A DNA stretch of 64,000 nt from VRUE01 sp963699215 (GCA_963699215.1 OY969422.1:1860001-1924000); one strand, 5' to 3'; positions 44,046 through 53,086 are shown, counted from the first letter of the stretch. A program made the numbers and translations. Notes: a model not told the origin generated them from the letters alone.

Positions 44046-45537
44046 GTCCGAGTTGCGGATCGAGCCCAGCCTGGAGGAGGCGCGGGAGCTGGCGGCGAAG
44101 GGCAACGTCGTCCCCGTCCGCACGCGCGTCGTCGACGACTGCGAGACGCCGGTCTCCGCCTTCCTCAAGCTGCGCGCGGGCGAGCCCGCGGGGGCGCTCT
44201 GCTTCCTGCTCGAGTCGGCCGAGCAGGGACAGGTCGGCCGCTACTCCTTCGTCGGCATCCGCCCCCGCTCGGTGCTGCGCTGGAGCGACGGGGTGCTGAG
44301 CGAGACAGGGGGGGCCGATGTCGATGCGCCCGACCCCTACGCCGCCGTCGCCGCGAGCCTCGATCGCTTCCACCTGGCCCCGGTCGAGGGCCTGCCGCCG
44401 TTCGCCGGCGGCGCCGTCGGCTTCTTCGGCTACGACCTCGTGCGCACGGTCGAGCCGCTCGGCGAGCCCAACCCCGACCCGCTCGGCCTGCCGGACATGG
44501 CGCTGATGATCACCGACGTGCTGCTCGCCTTCGACCACCTGCGACACGAGCTGACGATCCTCGCCTGCGCCTTCGCCGACGACGAGGGCGGCATCGACGC
44601 CGCCTACGAGCGCGCGGTGGCGACCATCGCCGAGGTGCGCGGCCGCCTGCGGGGCGCCGTGCCGGTGCCGGAGCGCCCCGCGATCGCCGAGCCGCCTGAG
44701 TTCGTCTCCAACATGGAGCGCGAGGAGTTCGAAGCCGCGGTCGAGCGGATCGTCGAGTACGTCCACGCCGGCGACGCCTTCCAGGTCGTGCCCTCGCAGC
44801 GCTTCTCCGCCCCGGCGCCGGTCGAGGCCTTCTCGGTCTACCGCGGGCTGCGCGCCGTCAATCCCTCCCCCTACATGTACTTCCTCGAGTTCGGCGACTT
44901 CCAGATCGCCGGCGCCTCGCCCGAGCCGCTGGTCAAGGTCCAGGGACGGCGGGTGGAGACGCGGCCGATCGCCGGCACCTACCCACGCGGCGGCGACGAG
45001 GAGGAGGACCGCCGCCTCGCCGAGCGCCTCGTCAACGACCCCAAGGAGCGGGCCGAGCACGTGATGCTGGTCGACCTCGGCCGCAACGACCTCGGCCGCG
45101 TCTGCGAGTACGGCTCGGTCGGTGTCGACGAGCTGATGGTGGTCGAGACCTACTCGCACGTCCTCCACATCGTCAGCCAGGTCTCGGGGACGCTGCGCGA
45201 GGGCGTGGGGGCGATGGACGTGCTGCGCTCGGCGCTCCCCGCCGGCACCCTCTCGGGCGCGCCCAAGGTGCGGGCGATGCAGATCATCGACGAGCTCGAG
45301 CCGGTCAAGCGCTGCTCCTACGGCGGCGCGATCGGCTACCTCTCCTGGAGCGGCGACCTCGACACCGCGATCCACATCCGCACCGTCGTCGTCAAGGACG
45401 GCCAGATGCACGTGCAGGCGGGCGGCGGCACCGTCGCCGACGCCAAGCCGGCCTACGAGTACAACGAGTCGGTCAACAAGGCCAAGGCGGTCTTCCGCGC
45501 CGTCGAGCTGGCCTGCAAGCAACCCGACTGGGAGTAG
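44029..45537 (+). CDS. trpE: Anthranilate synthase component I
   Basis: 502 residues; converts chorismate to anthranilate with ammonia from TrpG. The tryptophan feedback site is visible in the N-terminal domain (CFLLESAEQGQVGRYSFVG, LLES motif). The catalytic C-terminal half has PSPYMYFLEFGDFQIAGASPE in parts, RPIAGTYPRG, LVDLGRNDLGRV and AGTLSGAPKVRAM. Its stop is 2 bases before trpG. No leader peptide or attenuator is visible because the start lies inside hisIE. Confidence 0.96.
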   Translation: MAVAAESELRIEPSLEEARELAAKGNVVPVRTRVVDDCETPVSAFLKLRAGEPAGALCFLLESAEQGQVGRYSFVGIRPRSVLRWSDGVLSETGGADVDAPDPYAAVAASLDRFHLAPVEGLPPFAGGAVGFFGYDLVRTVEPLGEPNPDPLGLPDMALMITDVLLAFDHLRHELTILACAFADDEGGIDAAYERAVATIAEVRGRLRGAVPVPERPAIAEPPEFVSNMEREEFEAAVERIVEYVHAGDAFQVVPSQRFSAPAPVEAFSVYRGLRAVNPSPYMYFLEFGDFQIAGASPEPLVKVQGRRVETRPIAGTYPRGGDEEEDRRLAERLVNDPKERAEHVMLVDLGRNDLGRVCEYGSVGVDELMVVETYSHVLHIVSQVSGTLREGVGAMDVLRSALPAGTLSGAPKVRAMQIIDELEPVKRCSYGGAIGYLSWSGDLDTAIHIRTVVVKDGQMHVQAGGGTVADAKPAYEYNESVNKAKAVFRAVELACKQPDWE

Positions 45538-45539
45538 CG

Positions 45540-46106
45540 GTGCGAGTCCTCGTCATCGACAACTACGACAGCTTCACCTACAACCTGGTCCAGTACCTGG
45601 GCGAGCTCGGGGCGGAGGTCGAGGTGGTCCGCAACGACCGCGCCGAGGTCGGCGAGCTGCTGCGGCGCGGCGCCGACCGCCTCGTCGTCTCGCCCGGGCC
45701 CTGCACCCCTGCCGAGGCGGGCATCTCGGTCGAGGCGATCCGCGCCTTCGCCGAGGCCGGCACGCCGGTCCTGGGCGTCTGCCTCGGGCACCAGTCGCTG
45801 GTCGAGGCGTTCGGCGGCCGCACCGTCCAGGGCGAGCCGATCCACGGCAAGGACGCCGAGGTCGTCCACGACGGCAAGACGATCTACGCCGGCCTGCCCA
45901 GTCCGCTGGTCGCCGGCCGCTACCACTCGCTCGTCGCCGATCCCGATCTGCCCGACGAGCTCGAGCTCAGCGCCAGCCTCGGCGACGTCGTGATGGGCGC
46001 CCGCCACCGCGAGCTGCCGGCCGAGGGCGTCCAGTTCCACCCCGAGTCGGTGCTGACCCCGCAGGGCAAGCACCTGCTCGCGAACTTCCTCGGAGCGCGG
46101 CTGTAG
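45540..46106 (+). CDS. trpG: Anthranilate synthase component II (glutamine amidotransferase)
   Basis: 188 residues from GTG 45540: VLVIDNYDSFTYNLVQYLG. The catalytic cysteine is in PVLGVCLGHQSLVEAFG, the His-Glu pair in GVQFHPESVLTPQG. Supplies ammonia to TrpE; it may also serve aminodeoxychorismate synthase, as amphibolic TrpG proteins do. The stop shares a base with the trpD start. Confidence 0.95.
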   Translation: MRVLVIDNYDSFTYNLVQYLGELGAEVEVVRNDRAEVGELLRRGADRLVVSPGPCTPAEAGISVEAIRAFAEAGTPVLGVCLGHQSLVEAFGGRTVQGEPIHGKDAEVVHDGKTIYAGLPSPLVAGRYHSLVADPDLPDELELSASLGDVVMGARHRELPAEGVQFHPESVLTPQGKHLLANFLGARL

Positions 46107-47134
46107 TGCCGAACGACGTCGTCACCCGTGCGATCGACGCCGTCTGCAAGGGCGATCACCTGACCGCCGACCATGCCGCCGCGGTGCTGGCCGAGATCAT
46201 GGAGGGGCGCGCCGACGAGGTGCAGACGGGCGCCTTCCTGATCGCCCTGCGGGCCAAGGGGGAGACCGTGCCCGAGCTGGTCGGCCTAGCGCGGACGATG
46301 CGTTCGCTCGCCGCCGCGGTCGAGACCTCGCGCGAGGACCTGGTCGACACCGCCGGCACCGGCGGCGGGCCTTCGACCTTCAACGTCTCGACTACGGCGG
46401 CGCTGGTTGCCGCCGCGGCCGGCTGCGCGGTCGCCAAGCACGGCAACCGCTCCAACACCAGCCGTTGCGGCTCGGCCGATCTGCTCGAGGCGCTCGGCGT
46501 CGGGATCGAGCTCGACCCGGCGCAGGTCGGGCGCTGCATCGACGAGGTCGGCTTCGGCTTCATGTTCGCTCCTCGTCACCACGCGGCGATGGCGCACGTC
46601 GTGCCGGTGCGCAAGGCGCTCGGCGTGCGCACGATCTTCAACTTCCTCGGCCCGCTGACCAACCCGGCGGGCGCCGAGCGCCAGCTGCTCGGCGTCTCCG
46701 ACCGCCACTACCAGGAGACGATCGCCGAGGCCCTGGTCGGGCTGGGCTGCGTGCGGGCGCTCGTCGTCGCCGCGGACGACGGTGTCGACGAGCTCTCGAT
46801 CTCGGCCCGCACCCGGGTGGTCGAGGTGGCGGAAGGACGCACCGAGGAGTGGTTCGTCGAGCCCGGTGACTTCGGCCTCGCGGCGGCGGAGCTGGAGGAC
46901 GTCGCCGGCGGCAGCCCCGAGGAGAACGCCGCCGCCTCGCGCGCGGTGCTCGCCGGCGAGGCCGGTCCCCGCCGCGATCTCGTCCTGCTCAACGCCGGCG
47001 CGGCGATCTACGTCGGCGGCCTCGCCGGCAGCCTGGGCGAGGGCGTGGAAAAGGCCGCTGCGGCGATCGACAGCGCCGCCGCCGCGGAGCTGCTGGAGCG
47101 CCTGATCGCGACGACGGCCCGGCTGGCCGTCTAG
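46106..47134 (+). CDS. trpD: Anthranilate phosphoribosyltransferase
   Basis: 342 residues. The PRPP site GTGGGPSTFNVST, KHGNRSNTSRCGSADLLEAL in part (anthranilate site) and VRTIFNFLGPLTNPA are typical. GTG start overlapping the trpG stop. Catalyses the second step of tryptophan synthesis. Confidence 0.95.
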   Translation: MPNDVVTRAIDAVCKGDHLTADHAAAVLAEIMEGRADEVQTGAFLIALRAKGETVPELVGLARTMRSLAAAVETSREDLVDTAGTGGGPSTFNVSTTAALVAAAAGCAVAKHGNRSNTSRCGSADLLEALGVGIELDPAQVGRCIDEVGFGFMFAPRHHAAMAHVVPVRKALGVRTIFNFLGPLTNPAGAERQLLGVSDRHYQETIAEALVGLGCVRALVVAADDGVDELSISARTRVVEVAEGRTEEWFVEPGDFGLAAAELEDVAGGSPEENAAASRAVLAGEAGPRRDLVLLNAGAAIYVGGLAGSLGEGVEKAAAAIDSAAAAELLERLIATTARLAV

Positions 47135-47148
47135 GCTTCCTATCTCAC

Positions 47149-47955
47149 GTGGGAATGATCGAGCAGCTGATCGCGGTGGCGCGCGAAGGGGTGGAGGATC
47201 GCCGCGCCGAGACGCCTCAGGCGGAACTCGAGTCGCGGCTCCGGGGCCGCGGCGACGACCGCCCGTTCAGCGAGGCGCTGGTCCGTCCCGGTCTCTCCGT
47301 CATCGCTGAGTTCAAGCGGCGCTCTCCGAGCGCCGGCGAGATTTCCTCGACCGCCGCCGTGACCGAGCAGGTGGAGGCCTACGAGCGGGGCGGTGCGGCC
47401 GCCCTCTCGGTGCTGACCGACGAGCGCCATTTCGGCGGCTCGCTCGGGGATCTGCGCGCCGCCCGCGCCGCCTCCAGCCTGCCGATCCTGCGCAAGGACT
47501 TCATCGTCGATCCCTACCAGCTCCTCGAGGCGGCGGTGGACGGCGCCGACGCGGTGCTGCTGATCGTCAGGGCGCTCGACGACACCGAGCTGGTGGAGAT
47601 GTACGAGGGCGCACGGCGCCTCGACCTCGACTGCTTGGTGGAGGTCCACGACGGCGAGGAGCTGGAGCGGGCGCTGCGGCTCGACGCCGACGTGATCGGG
47701 ATCAACAACCGCAACCTCGACGAGGGGACGGTGGACATCGCCACGACCTACGAGCTGATGCCCGACGTGCCCGCCGGCAAGACCGTCGTCGCCGAGAGCG
47801 GCATCTCCGCTCGGGCCGAGCTGGAGGAGCTGGAGCGAGTGGGTGTCGACGCGGTGCTGATCGGCTCGGCGTTGATGACCGCCGCCGACCCGGAGGCGCT
47901 GACCCGCGAGCTGACCGCCGCCGACGAGGGCACCCGCGAGCACCATTTGCCCTGA
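47149..47955 (+). CDS. trpC: Indole-3-glycerol phosphate synthase
   Basis: A 268-residue TIM barrel: AEFKRRSPSAGEIS (substrate phosphate and catalytic Lys), LSVLTDERHFGGS, PILRKDFIVDPYQL, GINNRNLDEGTVD and VAESGISARAELEEL are the standard motifs. GTG start. trpF is not fused but lies 1.3 kb downstream, behind the protease gene. Confidence 0.95.
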   Translation: MGMIEQLIAVAREGVEDRRAETPQAELESRLRGRGDDRPFSEALVRPGLSVIAEFKRRSPSAGEISSTAAVTEQVEAYERGGAAALSVLTDERHFGGSLGDLRAARAASSLPILRKDFIVDPYQLLEAAVDGADAVLLIVRALDDTELVEMYEGARRLDLDCLVEVHDGEELERALRLDADVIGINNRNLDEGTVDIATTYELMPDVPAGKTVVAESGISARAELEELERVGVDAVLIGSALMTAADPEALTRELTAADEGTREHHLP

Positions 47956-48000
47956 AGATCTTTAGGAGACCTTTGAGGAGGCCTCCGATCATGGCTTTCG

Positions 48001-49221
48001 ATGAAGCGCCTTGTGCATAGCTCCTTCGGGTCCGCCCTCCTCGGCGGCGCCGTCGTCGCCGCCTTCGGCTGGGTCGCGATCTCCGCGGGCTGGATCGAAT
48101 CGGAGGGCGGCGGCTCGACCGTCACCGTCCCCCAGCTCGCCGCGCCGGTCGCCAGCAAGGACGATGGCGACACCAATCTCGTCAACGAGATCTACCGCCG
48201 CGACGGGCAGGGGGTCGCCTTCATCTTGGCCGAGAGCTCGTCCGGGGGGTCCTCCGGGACGAGCCCGTTCGGCGAACCCGAAGGCGGCGGTACCGCCACC
48301 GGGTCGGGGTTCCTGATCGACACCGAAGGTCACGTGATCACCAACAGCCACGTGGTCGACGGGGCCGACCGGGTCGAGGTCAAACTCGGCTCCTCCGAGA
48401 CCACCTACGACGCCGAAGTGGTCGGCACCGATCCGGCAACCGACGTGGCGTTGCTCGAGGTGGACGCCCCGGTCGAGGAGATGCACCCGCTCTCGCTCGG
48501 CGACTCCTCGCAGATCGAAGTGGGCGATCAGGTCGTCGCCATCGGCAACCCGTTCGGCCTCGACCGGACCGTGACCGCGGGCATCGTCTCGGCGCTGCAA
48601 CGACAGATCCAGGCTCCCAACGGCTTCTCGATCTCGCACGTGATCCAGACCGACGCGGCGATCAACCCCGGCAACTCCGGTGGGCCGCTGATCGACGCCT
48701 CCGGCAGTGTGATCGGGATCAACTCTCAGATCCAGACCGGAGGCAGCAGCGGCAACGTCGGCATCGGCTTCGCGGTGCCGATCAACACCGCCCGGGAAGT
48801 GGTCCAGGAGATCGAAGACCACGGCACGGTCAAGCACGCCTACCTCGGCATCACCGGTGGCAGCATCACCCCCGATCTGGCCAGGGCTCTGAAGCTGCCG
48901 GCCGACCATGGGGTGCTGGTCGACGAAGTGGTCGAGGGCGGCCCGGCCGACGAGGCGGGGATCAGGGGCGGCGACACCTCGGCGACGATCGAAGGTGCCA
49001 GCTTCAAGCTCGGCGGTGACGTGATCACAGGGGTCGAGGGCAAGAAGATCGCTGGGATGGAAGAGATAATCAACATGGTCAACGCCGCTTCGCCGGGGGA
49101 CAAGATGGAGCTGACCGTCGACCGCGACGGCAAGCCCAAGGAGGTCGTCGTGACGCTCGGCGTTCGGCCGGCATCGACTGAAGACTCGCAGGCCGGCCCC
49201 GTCGGTCCCCCCTCCAAGTAG
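48001..49221 (+). CDS. HtrA/DegP-like trypsin-type serine protease with PDZ domain
   Basis: 406 residues. A single N-terminal membrane anchor (GSALLGGAVVAAFGWVAISA) exposes the protease outside. Catalytic triad: His in VITNSHVVDGA, Asp in DPATDVALLEV, Ser in NPGNSGGPLIDA. A PDZ domain (about 275-390) follows, interrupted by a short extension (RGGDTSATIEGASFKLGGD). A DegS/PepD-type envelope stress protease. It lies between trpC and trpF on the same strand; no functional link to tryptophan is known to me. Confidence 0.92.
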   Translation: MKRLVHSSFGSALLGGAVVAAFGWVAISAGWIESEGGGSTVTVPQLAAPVASKDDGDTNLVNEIYRRDGQGVAFILAESSSGGSSGTSPFGEPEGGGTATGSGFLIDTEGHVITNSHVVDGADRVEVKLGSSETTYDAEVVGTDPATDVALLEVDAPVEEMHPLSLGDSSQIEVGDQVVAIGNPFGLDRTVTAGIVSALQRQIQAPNGFSISHVIQTDAAINPGNSGGPLIDASGSVIGINSQIQTGGSSGNVGIGFAVPINTAREVVQEIEDHGTVKHAYLGITGGSITPDLARALKLPADHGVLVDEVVEGGPADEAGIRGGDTSATIEGASFKLGGDVITGVEGKKIAGMEEIINMVNAASPGDKMELTVDRDGKPKEVVVTLGVRPASTEDSQAGPVGPPSK

Positions 49222-49283
49222 CGTCGGCGGGCGGGTCCTGTCGCCCGTGGAGTCCGGTCGCAGGGGTCGCGTACTCTGGGGGC

Positions 49284-49919
49284 ATGAGGGTGAAGATCTG
49301 TGGGGTCACGAATCTGGACGATGCGGCCGAGGCCGTGCGCTTGGGGGCTTGGGCGATTGGGCTGATCCACTTCGCCGAGAGCCCACGGGCCGTCGAGCCT
49401 GCCGAGGCGGTGCGGATCGCGGCCGCCTTTCGCCGTAAGTGCGAGGTCGTCGGCGTCTTCGTCAATCCCGAGCTCGACGAGGTGGCGAAGGCGGTCGAAG
49501 ACGAGGGGCTGACGATGGTGCAGCTGAACGGGGAAGAGGGTCCCTCGTTCTGTGCCGAGGTGGCTCGCAAAGCCGGGGTCAAGGTGATCAAGGCGATCCA
49601 CGTGTCGAGCGCCGCCGACATCCACGCGGCGGAGACCTTCCGCACCGACTTCCACCTCTTCGACAAGGGCGCTAAGGGCCTTTGGGGCGGCAGCGGCGAG
49701 AGCTTCGACTGGGGGTTGCTCGGCGAGCGCCGCTCCGAGGTGCCGGCGATCCTCGCCGGCGGGCTGCGCCCCGAGAACGTCGCCGCGGCGATCGCCGTCA
49801 CACGTCCCTACGCGGTCGACGTCGCCAGCGGCGTCGAGGCGGAACCGGGCCGCAAGGACCACGCTGCGCTGACCGCCTTCTTCGAGGCGGCGCAGACGGC
49901 TAGCGTTACCGCTCGATGA
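49284..49919 (+). CDS. trpF: Phosphoribosylanthranilate isomerase
   Basis: 211 residues: VKICGVTNLDDAAEAVRLGA carries the catalytic cysteine (KICG), VGVFVNPELDEV, MVQLNGEE, FDKGAKGLWGGSGESFDW and LAGGLRPENVA follow, with the catalytic Asp equivalent in VDVASGVE. The first ~90 codons are less GC-biased than the rest. ATGA overlap with trpB. Confidence 0.95.
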   Translation: MRVKICGVTNLDDAAEAVRLGAWAIGLIHFAESPRAVEPAEAVRIAAAFRRKCEVVGVFVNPELDEVAKAVEDEGLTMVQLNGEEGPSFCAEVARKAGVKVIKAIHVSSAADIHAAETFRTDFHLFDKGAKGLWGGSGESFDWGLLGERRSEVPAILAGGLRPENVAAAIAVTRPYAVDVASGVEAEPGRKDHAALTAFFEAAQTASVTAR

Positions 49920-51097
49920 GTCCCGAGATAGAGGAGCGCTTTGGGCCCTATGGCGGCCGCTACGTCCCCGAGACGCTGATCCCGGCGCTCGACGAGCTGA
50001 CCGCCGCCTGGGCGCTGGCGAGCGGCGACGAGGACTTCCGCGTGCGCCTCGCCTCCCTTCGCCGCGACTTCATCGGCCGGCCGACGCCGCTGTACCTGGC
50101 CGAGCGGCTCTCCGAGCGAGCCGGGCGGCGGGTCTACCTGAAGCGCGAGGACCTCTGCCACACCGGTGCCCACAAGATCAACAACGCGATCGGGCAGGCT
50201 CTGCTGGCGCAGCGGATGGGCAAGCCACGGGTGATCGCCGAGACCGGCGCCGGCCAGCACGGCGTCGCCACCGCGACCGCCTGCGCCCTGCTCGGCCTCG
50301 AGTGCGTCGTCTACATGGGAACCGAGGACATCCGCCGCCAGGCGCCCAACGTCGAGCGGATGAAGCTGCTGGGAGCCGAGGTCGCCCCGGTCGAGGCCGG
50401 CGCGCGCACCCTGAAGGAGGCCGTCAGCGCCGCGATCCGCGACTGGGTCGCCAACGTCGAGACGACCCACTACGTGATCGGCTCGGCCGTCGGCCCGGCC
50501 CCCTTCCCGGCGCTGGTCCGCGACCTGCAACGCGTGATCGGCGACGAGGCGCGCGAGCAGGCGCTGGCCGCGGAGGGGGCGCTGCCCTCTCGGGTGATCG
50601 CCTGCGTCGGCGGCGGCTCCAACTCGATCGGCATCTTCACCCCGTTCGTTCCGGCTGCCGAGGTCGAGCTGATCGGCGTCGAGGCGGCGGGCGAAGGACT
50701 CGACAGCGGTCGCCACGGCGCCTCGCTCGGGGCCGGGGGCACCGGCGTCCTGCACGGCTCGCTATCCGCGGTGATCGCCGACGAGGAGGGACAGATCCTC
50801 GAGGCCCACTCGGTCTCGGCCGGCCTCGACTATCCCGGCGTCGGGCCCGAGCACGCGCACCTGCGCGACACGGGCCGCGCCACCTACGCCGCCGTCACCG
50901 ACGCGGCGGCGCTGGCGGCCTTCGCCGAGCTCTCGCGGCTGGAGGGGATCATCCCGGCGCTGGAGTCGTCGCACGCGATTGCGTGGCTGCTTGAGAACGG
51001 CGGCGGCGAGGGCTACGACGTGCTTTGCCTCTCGGGTCGTGGCGACAAGGACCTCGCCGAGGTCGTCGAACTCACCGGTGGGGGCTCCGGGGGGTGA
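49916..51097 (+). CDS. trpB: Tryptophan synthase beta chain
   Basis: 393 residues; joins indole and serine with pyridoxal phosphate. The Schiff-base lysine is in HTGAHKINNAIGQ; GAGQHGVATATA and CVGGGSNSIG (phosphate cup) are present. TrpB1-type sequence. The last codons (VVELTGGGSGG) come from the left arm of an inverted repeat, and the stop is shared with the trpA start as GTGA. Confidence 0.96.
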   Translation: MSPEIEERFGPYGGRYVPETLIPALDELTAAWALASGDEDFRVRLASLRRDFIGRPTPLYLAERLSERAGRRVYLKREDLCHTGAHKINNAIGQALLAQRMGKPRVIAETGAGQHGVATATACALLGLECVVYMGTEDIRRQAPNVERMKLLGAEVAPVEAGARTLKEAVSAAIRDWVANVETTHYVIGSAVGPAPFPALVRDLQRVIGDEAREQALAAEGALPSRVIACVGGGSNSIGIFTPFVPAAEVELIGVEAAGEGLDSGRHGASLGAGGTGVLHGSLSAVIADEEGQILEAHSVSAGLDYPGVGPEHAHLRDTGRATYAAVTDAAALAAFAELSRLEGIIPALESSHAIAWLLENGGGEGYDVLCLSGRGDKDLAEVVELTGGGSGG

Positions 51098-51147
51098 CTC
51101 CCCGGAGCAACAGCGGGGAGGCTCCGGGGAGTCACCCCCCGGAGCCC
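51082..51147. repeat. Palindromic element, family A copy (trpB/trpA junction)
   Basis: Perfect 27-bp arms (51082-51108 and 51121-51147) around a 12-nt loop AACAGCGGGGAG. It supplies the end of trpB and the start codon and first residues of trpA. The loop reads in the trpA frame as RSNSGEAPG, parallel to RGNSMEARG in prmA. The arm contains the self-complement CCGGGG...CCCCGG. Confidence 0.92.
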
Positions 51148-52020
51148 ATCGCGAGAACGGCGACCGGCGGAGGGCTGGAGGAGGCGTCAACCGGCGAGGG
51201 GCGGGACGGGACGACGAGTGGTGAGGAGCGCATAGCCCGTGCCTTTCAGCTTGTGAAGGACGAAAGGCGGGCGGCATTGATGCCCTACCTGATGGCTGGC
51301 TACCCGGACCAGGAATCGTCGCTGGCGATAGCTGAGGCGTACGTCGATGCGGGCGCCGACCTGATCGAGCTGGGGGTTCCTTTCTCCGACCCGCTCGCCG
51401 ACGGGCCGACGATCCATGCGGCAGCCACGGAGGCGCTGGCGGCGGGGGCGACTCTGGGGACCGCGCTGGAGGTATGCGAGTTGGTCTCAGCCCGGGTGCC
51501 AGTCGTGCTGATGGCCTACTCCAACATGATCCTTGCCCACGGCGGTCCCGCCGAGTTCGCCCGCCGCGCCGTTGCAGCGGGCGCCGCCGGCGCGATCGTC
51601 CCCGACCTGCCCCTCGAGGAGGCGGACGAGGTGCGCGGGGCGCTCTCCGCGGCCGGCCTGGCGCTGGTTCCCCTGCTCGCCCCGACCACCCCGGCCGAGC
51701 GCCGCGCCCGCATCTGCGCCGCCGCCCGGGGCTTCGTCTACGTCGTCTCCTCGGTGGGGACCACGGGCGAGCGGCAGCAGTTGCCGGCAGGGCTAGCCGA
51801 GCTGGTCGCCGCGACCAAGGCCGAGGCCGAGGTGCCGGTCGCGGTCGGCTTCGGGATCGGCACGCCGGAGCAGGCGGCCGAGGTCGGCAGGATCGCCGAC
51901 GGGGCGATCGTCGGCAGCCGCCTCGTCCGCGCCGCCGGCGAGGCGAGCTCCGCCGCGGCCGCGGCGGAGGCGGTCGGCGACTTCCTGCGGGAGACGCGCT
52001 CCGCCCTCGCCGAAGGGTAG
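51094..52020 (+). CDS. trpA: Tryptophan synthase alpha chain with repeat-encoded N-terminal extension
   Basis: 308 residues, about 40-45 longer than usual. The core starts at IARAFQLVKDERRAALMPYL; catalytic Glu and Asp are in IELGVPFSDPLADGP, and VSSVGTTGERQQLP and VAVGFGIGTPEQA are typical. The only start codon upstream of the core in this frame with good context is GTG 51094, overlapping the trpB stop (GTGA). The extension VTPRSNSGEAPGSHPPEP comes from the inverted repeat, followed by a Gly/Thr/Glu-rich linker. An internal GTG at 51254 would cut into the first helix. Confidence 0.9.
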   Translation: MTPRSNSGEAPGSHPPEPIARTATGGGLEEASTGEGRDGTTSGEERIARAFQLVKDERRAALMPYLMAGYPDQESSLAIAEAYVDAGADLIELGVPFSDPLADGPTIHAAATEALAAGATLGTALEVCELVSARVPVVLMAYSNMILAHGGPAEFARRAVAAGAAGAIVPDLPLEEADEVRGALSAAGLALVPLLAPTTPAERRARICAAARGFVYVVSSVGTTGERQQLPAGLAELVAATKAEAEVPVAVGFGIGTPEQAAEVGRIADGAIVGSRLVRAAGEASSAAAAAEAVGDFLRETRSALAEG

Positions 52021-52032
52021 GATTGCCGCCGC

Positions 52033-52179
52033 ATGGGACTGGTGGTCACCCTCTTCCTGGCGCTCGCCGCGACGACGGTCTCCTACGCCTTCGGCCAGGG
52101 CGGTCCTGTCGCCGGGCTCGTCTTCCTCACCGTGCTCTTCATCGGCGCCGCGCTGCGCGTCGTCCAGCCCAAGTCCTGA
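52033..52179 (+). CDS. Small two-helix membrane protein (48 aa)
   Basis: ATG 52033 is 12 bases after the trpA stop. The product has two hydrophobic helices (VVTLFLALAATTVSYAF and GLVFLTVLFIGAALRVV) joined by a Gly-rich turn (GQGGPVAG), then QPKS. GC-rich codons like the neighbours. Unrecognised, but the composition looks like a true small gene. It ends 13 bases before the convergent methyltransferase gene. Confidence 0.55.
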   Translation: MGLVVTLFLALAATTVSYAFGQGGPVAGLVFLTVLFIGAALRVVQPKS

Positions 52180-52192
52180 CGCAGCTCTGCGG

Positions 52193-53008
52193 CTAAGCGC
52201 GGGTGGCCACCACCTGCAGGTATTCCGGTTCGAGCACCAACGCCCTCTCGCCGGCAGTGTTGCTCTCCTCGAGGTAGGCGTGCATGTCGGTCGTCAGCGC
52301 CTCCTCGCCCTCGGGTCCGACCCGCTCGTAGGCGACCTTGGTCGGGCCGAAGTAGGTGCGGAAGAAGTCGAGGAAATGATCGGGGGAGCGGAACGCCTGT
52401 CGCGAGCGACGGCGCTCGACTCTCAGCTCCGAGACTCCGTCGCCGAGCAGCTCGCGCAGCCCCTCCTCGGTCCCCCAACGGAGCGGCGACTGAACGCCGG
52501 GCGGCGGCGGAGCGTGCTTGGCGATCGTTTTGAACATTTTCCCGACGCCGCTGTCTGGGACCCAATTGGCCATCCCGATCCTGCCACCTGGCTTGCAGGC
52601 CCGCAGCAGCTCGGCCGCGGCTTTCTCCTGATCGGCGGCGAACATCGCACCGAAGATCGAGATCACCACGTCGAACTCACCGTCGTCGAAGGGCAGCGCG
52701 GTCGCATCGGCCTCGACGAACTCGACGTCCAGCCGTTCGGTGGCCGCGCGCTCGCGCCCGCGCTCGAGCAGCGCCGGCACGAAGTCGGCGCCCACGGTGT
52801 TCCCCCAGGCGCGGCGGGCGGCCGCAATCGCGCCGTTGCCGCTGCCGCAGGCGACGTCCAGCACACGCTCGTCGGGCACGATGTCCAACGCTTCGGCCAG
52901 GTTCTCGGCAACCATCATCACGATGCCCGCGACCATCGCGAAGTCGCCTTCCGACCAGGTTCTCTGCTGCACGTCTCTAATCGCGTCCAAGTCGACCGAG
53001 TCGCTCAT
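52193..53008 (-). CDS. Class I SAM-dependent methyltransferase
   Basis: 271 residues from ATG 53008, which has a good Shine-Dalgarno (AAGGGAGCTGAG) just upstream. SAM-binding motif I VLDVACGSGNGAIAAA, acidic loop FVEADATALPFDDGEFDVVIS in part, and motif III region LLRACKPGGRIGMANW. UbiE/COQ5-like fold; substrate not predictable. Longer in-frame starts exist (to 53212), but they overlap the divergent pfk. Confidence 0.83.
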   Translation of the reverse strand: MSDSVDLDAIRDVQQRTWSEGDFAMVAGIVMMVAENLAEALDIVPDERVLDVACGSGNGAIAAARRAWGNTVGADFVPALLERGRERAATERLDVEFVEADATALPFDDGEFDVVISIFGAMFAADQEKAAAELLRACKPGGRIGMANWVPDSGVGKMFKTIAKHAPPPPGVQSPLRWGTEEGLRELLGDGVSELRVERRRSRQAFRSPDHFLDFFRTYFGPTKVAYERVGPEGEEALTTDMHAYLEESNTAGERALVLEPEYLQVVATRA

Positions 53009-53086
53009 CTCAGCTCCCTTCGCAGCTTTCTCCGATCTACTCAAGCTACCGCCTGCTGCCGCAGCCGGCACCTTTAACCTGAGTCC

